Shown here: positions 17,938 to 24,833 of the stretch, one piece after another | How positions within the stretch are numbered: position 1 is the stretch's first letter | How the letters are laid out: each line of letters starts with the position of its first letter | Source: Geomonas propionica | Lineage (GTDB): Bacteria > Desulfobacterota > Desulfuromonadia > Geobacterales > Geobacteraceae | DNA: 64,000 nt | Assembly (NCBI RefSeq): GCF_016458235.1 | Contig: NZ_JAEMHK010000002.1 | Location: 124,001-188,000, forward strand | Direction of reading: 5' to 3' | Notes under the pieces: model-generated | What the model was told of the DNA's origin: nothing | The model's database searches: none | Seen by the model: the letters and a program-made list of their open reading frames with translations, nothing else | Program-made: the position numbers and the translations under genes

Positions 17938-18399
17938 TCATATGCAGAAATCCAGCACATCCTCCTGGCGCGCCCCCGCCTCGTCCATCTTCTTGATCAC
18001 GTCGGCGAGCGTGGTGCCGTCCAGGATGCGCGCCATCTCGTCGCGCACGTCCTTCATGACCAGCCTGATGCCGCAGGTCGCCTCGTTGCCGCACTCGGTG
18101 CACCTGGCGTAGGCCATCTCGCTGACGCAGGGAACCGGCGCCAGTGGCCCTTCCATGATCCGGATCGCTTGCCCGAAGGTGATCTTGTGGGGCGGCCGTC
18201 CCAGGTAGTATCCCCCTCCCCTCCCCTTGCGGCTCTGCAGGATGCCGCTGTTCTTCAGGTTGAGCAGGATGTTCTCCAGGAACTTCTTGGGGATGCGCTC
18301 GTCGCGGGCCAGGTCCGCGATGAGGATCGGCCCCTGGTCGTACTTTTGCGCCAGATAAATCAAGGCCTTCAGGCCGTATTTGGTTTTCTTGGATATCAT
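17938..18399 (-). CDS. Rrf2 family transcriptional regulator
   Basis: 153 residues. An N-terminal winged helix (MISKKTKYGLKALIYLAQ, IPKKFLENILLNLK, GRGGGYYLGRPP) and a central cysteine cluster (CVSEMAYARCTECGNEATCG) that in relatives such as IscR and NsrR binds an Fe-S cluster. It may therefore sense redox state, NO or Fe-S supply. ATG 18399 has GAGGAAAAC upstream. The gene follows the dicarboxylate carrier by nine bases in the same orientation, suggesting it regulates that operon or is co-expressed with it; a palindrome that could be its site lies at 20825-20836. Confidence 0.92.
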   Translation of the reverse strand: MISKKTKYGLKALIYLAQKYDQGPILIADLARDERIPKKFLENILLNLKNSGILQSRKGRGGGYYLGRPPHKITFGQAIRIMEGPLAPVPCVSEMAYARCTECGNEATCGIRLVMKDVRDEMARILDGTTLADVIKKMDEAGARQEDVLDFCI

Positions 18400-18408
18400 G
18401 TTTTCCTC

Positions 18409-19893
18409 TTATATCTTCAGCCCGATCACGGGCCAGATGAACACAACCGATCCCATGAACAGCAGCCAGGAGATGGCCATGACCACGGCGCCTGCCACGA
18501 TGATGTCGCGGCTCTTCAGATACCCCGAGGCGTAGGCGATGGCGGTAGCGGGGGTCCCCATGGGAAGGCAGTAGGCGAGCCCCGCCGGGAGCGCGATGGA
18601 GAGCGTCATCACCTTGGGGTCCATCCCCGTGGTCTGGCACAATCCCATCCCAACCGGCATCAGGATCGCCACCACCGCCGCATGGCTGATGCACTCGGTG
18701 ACCAGGATGGCCACCAGCGATATGACAGCGATCACCGCCAGTGGCGCGTGCGCGTGATCGCCCATCCCTTTTTTCACCACCCAGACCGCCGCACCGGTCT
18801 TCTCCAGGGCCGAGGCGAGCGCGATGGTGCCGCCGTACATCAGGATGATGCCCCAGTTGACGTATTCCTCGATCATCTGCCAGGAGATCACCTTGAAAGT
18901 GAACAGCGCGGCCGCGCCCAGGATGGCGATGGCAGCGAGCCCGGTCTTCTCTCCCAGGAACATCCAGCAGACAACGGTGGCGACCATGACCAGCGCGGTG
19001 AGGATCTCGTCGAAGCTGATCTTACCCATTTCCAGCCGTTTGCCGTTGAGAAATTTAAGTCCCACTTCAACGTCGTCCAGGTCGGGCGGGAAGAACTTGA
19101 GCAGTATGGCGAACCCCAGCACCAGCAGCGGCAAGACGATCATGCAGGCCGCGGTGGACCACTCGATGAAGGTGAAATGAAGCCCGGTAGCCTCCTTGAG
19201 AAGCCCCGCGGCGAGCGGTGCGCGGGCCCCGCCCAGGAAGGTGGCGATGCCGCCGATGATGCAGCCCCAGGCCATGGACATGAACAAAAGGCGACCGAAG
19301 TTGCTCTTTCCCTTCTCCAACCGCAGGGCCGTGGCCAGTTCGGTCACCACCGGAAAAAGCATGGCCGCTACGGCATGTTCGCTCATGACGAAGGAAAGGA
19401 GCGCGGACAACAAAAATACGGTGAAAGCGAGCCGGGTCGGCGTCCTACCGAACCTGGCCAGCATGGCGCGGGCGATTCGGGCGGAAATGCCGGTGCCGGT
19501 AAGGGCTGCGGCGAGGATGAAGGCGCCCAGGATGAAAAACACCGACTCGTTGCCGAACATGGAGTAGGTTTTCTTGGCGTCCATGATGCCCAAAAGCGGC
19601 AGCATCACCATGGAGAGGAGCGCCGTGACCGCGATGGGCAGCAGTCCCGAGATCCAGAAGAACACGGTGGCGCCGAACAGCACCAGCGAGCGGTACCCTT
19701 CGACGGAGAGCCCCTCGGGGGGCGTCAGACGGATCAGGAACCCGATCACCAGGGCGACCGCGGCCATGACCTGATAGCGCGCGGTGCGGTCCAGCACGAT
19801 GAGCCATAGGGGGCGGTTGTCGATTTTTAGCGGTTTGTCCAGGAAGTGCTTTGATTCCATCAGTCGGGGGGTGCCCTCTTTGCTCGATTTCAA
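18409..19893 (-). CDS. DASS/SLC13-family sodium-coupled anion (dicarboxylate) transporter
   Basis: 494 residues with 11-12 hydrophobic segments. Family features include the first-half motif around MSEHAVAAMLFPV and the second-half signature region SHAAVVAILMPVGMG followed by LPAGLAYCLPMGTPATAIAYASG, which resembles the sodium/substrate sites of DASS carriers of succinate, malate, citrate or sulfate. Start: TTG 19893 has AGGGAG eight bases upstream; ATG 19860 is an alternative. It lies 15 bases after the 267-residue gene and nine before the Rrf2 gene, so the three form an operon. C4-dicarboxylate uptake is plausible but inferred. Confidence 0.87.
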   Translation of the reverse strand: MKSSKEGTPRLMESKHFLDKPLKIDNRPLWLIVLDRTARYQVMAAVALVIGFLIRLTPPEGLSVEGYRSLVLFGATVFFWISGLLPIAVTALLSMVMLPLLGIMDAKKTYSMFGNESVFFILGAFILAAALTGTGISARIARAMLARFGRTPTRLAFTVFLLSALLSFVMSEHAVAAMLFPVVTELATALRLEKGKSNFGRLLFMSMAWGCIIGGIATFLGGARAPLAAGLLKEATGLHFTFIEWSTAACMIVLPLLVLGFAILLKFFPPDLDDVEVGLKFLNGKRLEMGKISFDEILTALVMVATVVCWMFLGEKTGLAAIAILGAAALFTFKVISWQMIEEYVNWGIILMYGGTIALASALEKTGAAVWVVKKGMGDHAHAPLAVIAVISLVAILVTECISHAAVVAILMPVGMGLCQTTGMDPKVMTLSIALPAGLAYCLPMGTPATAIAYASGYLKSRDIIVAGAVVMAISWLLFMGSVVFIWPVIGLKI

Positions 19894-19908
19894 TTACCGG
19901 CTCCCTAA

Positions 19909-20712
19909 TTAGAGCCCGGAGGATTCGTAAGATTCTGCCACTTCTTTCACCCGCAGCAACCTCCTGAGGTCGGAACTGGCCAAGAGCCTGCGGTCCTCGA
20001 TGCTGTCGATGAAGCCGCGCAGCATCCCCTTGGGAGCCGCCGGCACAAAGGGGGAGATCAGGAATACGAGCGGCAATAGCGGCTTGATGAGCGCCTTTTT
20101 CTGCTGCCAGCCGCGCTGCAGGTGGTTGAATACTTTGGTGAGTTGCTCTGCAGGCAGCGCCGCGGCTTCCACGCCTAGTTGCACGAGCGGCAGGACTTCC
20201 CGCTCCAGCAGGGCGTCAATGCCGGCCACCGTGGAACCCGGGGGCTCACATCCGACGTCGAGGGACGACACCACGGACCAGCGCGGGAACACGGCGCGGG
20301 CGTAATCGAGCGAATGCAGGCGCTCCTCAAGATACCAGCCCTGTTCCCTGGAGCGAGCGTGGTCGTAGGCATGCAGCGGGATGTCGAGAATGTCAACGCC
20401 GGCTGCATAGGCACGCTCGACGATCTTTTGTGAGGGGCAGAAATCCACCCTTCCCACGAGGTAAACGTTGAAATTCTTCTTGATCAACCGGGCGAGGTTC
20501 TCCGTTTCGGCGAGGCGCTCTTCGTCGCCGAAGGTGAGGTGAAAGAGTGCGGCGTTGCTCTGGTAGTGGCTGTCGTACAGCGTCTCGATGGTCTGCCGCT
20601 CCGGGAGATTGCCTCCCACGTAGAAGACGTTGTCCTCCCGCCGCAGTTCGTCAGGGGAAAATGGCGAGGTGCGCGCCACAAGCTCCCGTATTTTCTTCTG
20701 GTCTATCCTCAT
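19909..20712 (-). CDS. Uncharacterised protein, possibly a degenerate radical-SAM-like barrel
   Basis: 267 residues. I do not firmly recognise it. The central part (YLVGRVDFCPSQKIVERA, GVDILDIPLHAYDHAR, then SSLDVGCEPPGSTVAGIDAL) alternates beta and alpha like the second half of radical SAM barrels of the biotin-synthase type, but no CxxxCxxC cluster motif is present. A hydrophobic stretch near 205-225 (LIKPLLPLVFLISPFVP) could be a membrane contact. Start: ATG 20712 with GGAGGGAG upstream, though spacing is long; ATG 20742 is possible. First gene of the dicarboxylate carrier operon, behind a strong promoter-like sequence. Confidence 0.7.
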   Translation of the reverse strand: MRIDQKKIRELVARTSPFSPDELRREDNVFYVGGNLPERQTIETLYDSHYQSNAALFHLTFGDEERLAETENLARLIKKNFNVYLVGRVDFCPSQKIVERAYAAGVDILDIPLHAYDHARSREQGWYLEERLHSLDYARAVFPRWSVVSSLDVGCEPPGSTVAGIDALLEREVLPLVQLGVEAAALPAEQLTKVFNHLQRGWQQKKALIKPLLPLVFLISPFVPAAPKGMLRGFIDSIEDRRLLASSDLRRLLRVKEVAESYESSGL

Positions 20713-20769
20713 CGGCGCTGGACTCCCTCCGGCATAAAACATTCATCACGGCACTGTGCGATTTTAGCC

Positions 20770-20798
20770 ACCATACGAAAATAAACTAAAACAGTCAA
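20770..20798 (-). promoter_or_regulatory. Sigma-70-type promoter of the 267-aa/DASS/Rrf2 operon
   Basis: On the minus strand TTGACT (20798-20793), exactly 17 bases, then TATGGT (20775-20770). It lies about 60 bases before the start codon at 20712. Confidence 0.6.
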
Positions 20799-20824
20799 CA
20801 AAAATACTCACATTACCCATCAGC

Positions 20825-20836
20825 ATACTAGAGTAT
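20825..20836. promoter_or_regulatory. Palindrome ATACT-AG-AGTAT upstream of the DASS operon promoter
   Basis: A perfect 12-bp palindrome 27 bases upstream of the minus-strand -35 box. Its size and dyad form suit a winged-helix dimer; the operon encodes an Rrf2 regulator, making it a candidate autoregulatory site. Confidence 0.3.
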
Positions 20837-20951
20837 TGCAAAGCCGGTTTGATTACAGCAAGTTGCGTTGCTAAAAGCTACTTGATCCGCGCGTGTTGCA
20901 ACTACGCATCGTCATAATTTTGCGTGAACTAAAGAGCTGAATCCATTCTCA

Positions 20952-20980
20952 TTGACTTGCCGTCACGGACGCGTTATAGA
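20952..20980 (+). promoter_or_regulatory. Sigma-70-type promoter of the VOC/DAC-like operon
   Basis: TTGACT (20952-20957), 17 bases, TATAGA (20975-20980). The block 20937-20959 matches 10414-10436 upstream of lemA at 20 of 23 positions. Confidence 0.6.
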
Positions 20981-21115
20981 ACGTGAGCCTCCATAATATA
21001 CAACAGCGGACGGTAAGCCGTTAAAGATACAGCGTTGCGTAACGGCGAAAGATTGTTATCCTCATTAACAATTCACTTCCCTGCTGCCGCAGCTGCGGCG
21101 GTCGACAAGGCTCTC

Positions 21116-21553
21116 ATGATATCTCGCATCGATCATCTCAACATCGTGGTACGCGACCTTGAAGCGGCCACTGCCTTTTTCGCGCTGCTTGGTTTCACCC
21201 CCGGCATCAGTTCCGGCCTCGATACCGACTTCCTGGAGAAGCTGACTGGCGTGCGCTGCGCCGGCGGCAAATTCACCGCCCTGCACCACCCCGCGTCCGA
21301 CCTGTCCATCGAACTGCTGCAGTTCGACGCCGGTGGCGACCCCGATGCCGGCATCGGCATCGCCAACCGCATCGGTCTGCGCCACCTGGCCTTCGCCGTG
21401 ACGGACATAGAAGCCGAAGTGGCGAGGCTGCGCGGCCACGGCGTGCAGTTCATCGGCGAAGTGCAGGTCTGGCAGAAAACCGGGAAGAAGCTGATCTACT
21501 TTCACGGGCCGGAAGGGATTCTGCTGGAACTCGCCCAGTACCCGGAACAGTAA
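21116..21553 (+). CDS. VOC superfamily (glyoxalase-like) protein
   Basis: 145 residues with the paired beta-alpha-beta-beta-beta modules of the vicinal oxygen chelate fold. Putative metal ligands are His in RIDHLNIVV, His in GLRHLAFAV, Glu in SIELLQF and Glu in ILLELAQ, i.e. the usual H/E/H/E arrangement. Relatives include glyoxalase I, methylmalonyl-CoA epimerase and resistance proteins; no specific substrate can be assigned. Start: ATG 21116 with AAGG five bases upstream; an in-frame start at 21035 would add a non-homologous leader. It lies 30 bases before the DAC-like gene in the same direction. Confidence 0.87.
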   Translation: MISRIDHLNIVVRDLEAATAFFALLGFTPGISSGLDTDFLEKLTGVRCAGGKFTALHHPASDLSIELLQFDAGGDPDAGIGIANRIGLRHLAFAVTDIEAEVARLRGHGVQFIGEVQVWQKTGKKLIYFHGPEGILLELAQYPEQ

Positions 21554-21583
21554 CCAAACCAACCACGAGGGCTGCCGCCGGCC

Positions 21584-22903
21584 ATGCCGATCAAGAACAA
21601 GACCCCGCGCCACCTGGCCGAATTCGTCTGCACCGAACTGCGCAAGCGTAAGGCCGCCGTGCCGGACGATGAAGTCATCACCGAACTGATGGAGACCATG
21701 TACTACTCCAGCCTCCGCACCGAGGAGTCGGAGCCGGTACTGTTCCACATGGTCTTTCTGGACCCGAGCCAGCCCGACCCGAAGCCTCCGCGCAACCCCG
21801 CCCGGGACCGCTGGAGCTACATCCCATTCGCGGACCCGATCCCCTTTACCGTCTCCAACGTAGTCAAGATCGCCAAGTCCACCGACCTGCGCACCTCATC
21901 CTTCGTGATCTGGCCCGACCAGTTGGACCAGCTCTACATCTGGGGGCTGGTGGACCAGCAAAACCGCTTTCACAAGTTCCTGAACCGCTCCGCCGAGGTC
22001 GAAGTCGAGCGTCCCGGCGTGTTCCAGGCCAGCGTCGAGGGGATCGGCATCATCGCGGTCTACATGCGCTACGAGAAGGTGGCGGAACTGCGGGTGAACG
22101 AGGTGATCCGCCACTCGCTTGACCTGTTCCGCGAGGGGCCGGTACGCGAACTGCTGACGCCGGGGATCGAACGTTTTCTTGCCGGGGTGCGCAGCCACAT
22201 CCCGGACGACATATACCAGGCGCAAGGGGCAGGAGACGAGTTGCACGCCCAGCAGTGGATATCGGTTTTGTGCCGGATCCTGCTCAGGATCCAAAAGATC
22301 CAGAACGGCGGTGCCATCCTGATCTCGCCGCAGATCGCCCCGGACGACCTCAACGTCAAGTACGGCATCAACTACGACCGGCTCCCCACCTCGCTGCAGT
22401 CCAACGCCGTCACCAAGATCAAGTCGGATTACCTGGAGCGGCACCTGTTGGGTTCCGGTGATCTGAAGCCCAAGGAACTCTCCGCTGACCAGTTCCAGCA
22501 ACTGCGCCGCCTGGAGAAGGAACTGCGCGCCAACAAGAACGAGATCGACGGCGTGATCTGGTTCATCGCCCTATTGACGCGGGTGGACGGGCTGGTGGTC
22601 ATGGACCCGAACCTCGTGGTGCGCGGCTACGGCGTCGAGATCAAGAACTGGCAGGAGCCGGAGCAGGTCTTCATCGCCACCGACCGTTTCGGGAGCGCGG
22701 CCAAGCAGCGCCCGGTGAGCTATAACCACTTCGGCACCCGGCACCGGTCGATGATGCGCTACTGCTGCCAGAACCCCGGCAGTCTCGGCTTCGTGGTTTC
22801 CCAGGATGGGGAGGTCCGGGTCATGACCATGCTGGGCGAGCGGCTGGTGATGTGGGAGAACATCAAGCTGAAGTACTACAGCTACGCCTCCAAGAGAAAG
22901 TAG
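21584..22903 (+). CDS. Protein with C-terminal diadenylate-cyclase-like (DACNV-type) domain
   Basis: 439 residues. The last ~110 residues resemble the DisA_N diadenylate cyclase domain: VDGLVVMDPNLVVRGYGVEI (DG at about 335-336) aligns with the DGA region, and FGTRHRSMMRYC (GTRHRS at about 384-389) with the G-[ST]-RH[RT] region, followed by VVSQDGEVRV as in cyclases (VVSEE.G.I). Variant residues at the catalytic motifs (DGL rather than DGA; RHR) fit the DAC-related sensor families described by comparative genomics as DACNV, thought to bind a nucleotide signal. The N-terminal ~320 residues are unknown to me. No transmembrane helix; cytosolic. Probable operon with the VOC gene. Confidence 0.75.
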   Translation: MPIKNKTPRHLAEFVCTELRKRKAAVPDDEVITELMETMYYSSLRTEESEPVLFHMVFLDPSQPDPKPPRNPARDRWSYIPFADPIPFTVSNVVKIAKSTDLRTSSFVIWPDQLDQLYIWGLVDQQNRFHKFLNRSAEVEVERPGVFQASVEGIGIIAVYMRYEKVAELRVNEVIRHSLDLFREGPVRELLTPGIERFLAGVRSHIPDDIYQAQGAGDELHAQQWISVLCRILLRIQKIQNGGAILISPQIAPDDLNVKYGINYDRLPTSLQSNAVTKIKSDYLERHLLGSGDLKPKELSADQFQQLRRLEKELRANKNEIDGVIWFIALLTRVDGLVVMDPNLVVRGYGVEIKNWQEPEQVFIATDRFGSAAKQRPVSYNHFGTRHRSMMRYCCQNPGSLGFVVSQDGEVRVMTMLGERLVMWENIKLKYYSYASKRK

Positions 22904-22981
22904 CCTGAAGAGTCAACCTTGTGCTTCCCCTTAGGGCACTGGCTGCAGACAATATCGGGATATGTTGAAATTGCTGCCTAC

Positions 22982-23039
22982 CAAGCGCTGCACATGAACC
23001 AAGCGCCCCCCCTTTGCGAAGGGGGGACGGGGGGATTTG
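22982..23039 (+). repeat. Dispersed GC-rich palindromic repeat, copy 4
   Basis: CAAGCGCTGCACATGAACC leads into a C-run, TTTGCGAA and a G-run, then GACGGGGGGATTTG. It faces the copy at 23057-23092. Confidence 0.8.
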
Positions 23040-23056
23040 CCTCTCCACCACCAAGT

Positions 23057-23092
23057 CAAATCCCCCTAAATCCCCCTACGCAAAGGGGGACT
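23057..23092 (-). repeat. Dispersed GC-rich palindromic repeat, copy 5 (inverted)
   Basis: AAATCCCCCTAAATCCCCCT then ACGCAAAGGGGGACT, the reverse of the neighbouring copy; together they make an inverted pair like that at 1149-1260. Confidence 0.78.
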
Positions 23093-23120
23093 TCAATCAA
23101 ACGAACAGCCGAGGTTCCCA

Positions 23121-24785
23121 ATGAAAATGAGGATGCTGCCCCTCTCCCTGTTGCTGCTCCTAAGCTCGTCCCTCGCTCTTGCGGCCGAGACCACCACCCT
23201 GACCGCCCCGTCTCGGATCACCGCGGTGACCGTCTACTCCGACACGGCCCAGGTCACCCGCCAGGCGAGTGTGGCGCTGAAGGCGGGGACCAACCTGGTG
23301 ACCCTGGAAAACCTGCCCCAGCTCATGGCCGAGGAATCGCTTCGGGCCGAAGGCAAGGGGACCGGACGGGCGCGAATCGCCGGGATCTCGGTGAAAAACG
23401 TTTTCCTGGACCGCAGCAAGGACCAGCGCGTGCGCGAGCTCGAGGACGAGATCGCCAAGCTGAACCGCAAGGTGGAAGCAATCGAGGCGCGGCGCAAGGC
23501 TCTGGCTGCCCAGCGGGCCTTCGTGGACTCCATCAGGGTCGGCTGGGGTGAGCGCATCTCCAAGGAACTCAGCACCGGCAAACCGACCTCGGCGGAACTG
23601 GCCGAAGCGGTCCGTTTCGTGGGTGACAACACCGGCAAGATAGAGGAAGAACTCTACGGCGCCGAGGCCGCCAAGAAGCCCCTCCTGGAGCAGATCGCCG
23701 CGCTCAGGAAGGAACTGGAGCAGTACCGGGCGCAGCCCCAGAAAGAGGTGCGCGCGGTCCAGGTGGCCATCGAGGCGGAGCGCGACATGAAGTTCGACCT
23801 CGACCTCAGCTACCTGGTGGCCCAGGCGAGCTGGGCACCGAGCTACGACGTCAGGCTCGCGCCGGACGGCAAGAACGCCCTCCTCACCTACCGCGCCCAG
23901 GTGTGGCAGAAGACCGGCGAGAACTGGCCCCAGGTGAAAGCCACCCTCTCCACCGCGAGCCCGGCCTCCGGCGGTGGCGCGCCCGAACTCACGCCGTGGC
24001 GCGTCTCCTTTTACGAGCCGCCACGCCCCATGCCGTATCTCTCCCGCAGCAAGATGTCGGTGGGCGCCGCAGCACCTGCAGCGCCCCCGCCTCCCGAGGC
24101 GACCTTCGAGAGGGCGCCGGCCGAGGACCGCATGGAACCGGCGGGGTTCGTGCCGGCAGAGATCGCCCAGGGGCAGACCTCGGTCCAGTTTCAGGTGGCG
24201 CAGCCGCTGGACGTACCCACCGACGGCACCCGCGCGGTCAGCGTGATCGCGTCCGAGACCGTTCCCGTCGCCGCGGAATACGTGACCGTGCCCAAGCTCT
24301 CCCCCCGGGTCTACCTGAAATCCACCGTGGTCAACCGCACTCCCTTCCCGCTTCTGGCGGGAGAGGCCAACATCTTCAACGACGCGACCTTCGTCGGCAA
24401 AAGTCATCTTAAGACGGTCGCTTCCGGCGAAGAGTTCGACCTTTACTTCGGTAGTGACGATCAAGTGAAGGTGAAGCGCGAAGTGGCCCGGATCAAGAAG
24501 AAAGGCGGCATCATCGGCGACAGCAGCGTCACCTACCACGTGACCATGGAGTTGGAGAACTTCAAGCAGCGCACGGTGACCGTGTCCCTCAAGAACCAGC
24601 AGCCGCTCCCCGGTAACGCGGAAATCAAGGTCGCGGTGGAAGACGCCGCGCCGAAGCCGACCGAGACCAAGGAAGACGGAACCCTGGTGTGGAAGGTGGA
24701 ACTCGCGCCGTCCGAGAAGAAGAAGGTTTCCTACGACCTGGTGCTCGAATACCCCAAGGGGCGTGAGCTCGTCGGGCTCGAGTAG
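23121..24785 (+). CDS. Exported mucoidy-inhibitor MuiA-like protein (DUF4140/DUF4139)
   Basis: 554 residues with an N-terminal signal peptide ending near ALA-AET (about residue 22). The N-terminal DUF4140 region starts at ITAVTVYSDTAQVTRQASVAL, followed by a coiled coil (about 100-220; RVRELEDEIAKLNRKVEAIE) and the C-terminal DUF4139 beta-rich region (YLVAQASWAPSYDVRL ... YPKGRELVGLE). These proteins are periplasmic or surface-associated and their biochemical role is unknown; the name comes from a mucoidy phenotype in another species. A proline/alanine-rich stretch lies near 315-335 (AAPAAPPPPEA). It begins right after a facing pair of repeats and precedes the outer-membrane fusion gene by 48 bases. 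Confidence 0.88.
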   Translation: MKMRMLPLSLLLLLSSSLALAAETTTLTAPSRITAVTVYSDTAQVTRQASVALKAGTNLVTLENLPQLMAEESLRAEGKGTGRARIAGISVKNVFLDRSKDQRVRELEDEIAKLNRKVEAIEARRKALAAQRAFVDSIRVGWGERISKELSTGKPTSAELAEAVRFVGDNTGKIEEELYGAEAAKKPLLEQIAALRKELEQYRAQPQKEVRAVQVAIEAERDMKFDLDLSYLVAQASWAPSYDVRLAPDGKNALLTYRAQVWQKTGENWPQVKATLSTASPASGGGAPELTPWRVSFYEPPRPMPYLSRSKMSVGAAAPAAPPPPEATFERAPAEDRMEPAGFVPAEIAQGQTSVQFQVAQPLDVPTDGTRAVSVIASETVPVAAEYVTVPKLSPRVYLKSTVVNRTPFPLLAGEANIFNDATFVGKSHLKTVASGEEFDLYFGSDDQVKVKREVARIKKKGGIIGDSSVTYHVTMELENFKQRTVTVSLKNQQPLPGNAEIKVAVEDAAPKPTETKEDGTLVWKVELAPSEKKKVSYDLVLEYPKGRELVGLE

Positions 24786-24833
24786 TCCTTCGCGTACCCC
24801 CTTCTACATCAACTGTTTTTGCAAAGGAACTGC

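Larger units (their letters stand above)
20713..21115. other. Divergent intergenic control region
   Basis: About 400 bases without a supported gene. It is richer in A and T than its surroundings and contains one well-formed sigma-70-type promoter in each direction (20770-20798 minus; 20952-20980 plus) and a short perfect palindrome at 20825-20836. I see no repeat or RNA gene in it. Confidence 0.6.

Noticed and set aside
17938-18399. Rrf2 regulator taken as IscR of an isc operon
   Set aside because: No iscS, iscU or other Fe-S assembly gene is near; only a transporter operon is.
20832-20866. GCAAAGCCGG word suggesting a cyclic-dinucleotide riboswitch in the divergent region
   Set aside because: Only one short block of the consensus is present; no matching upstream helix or GGGCAAACC.
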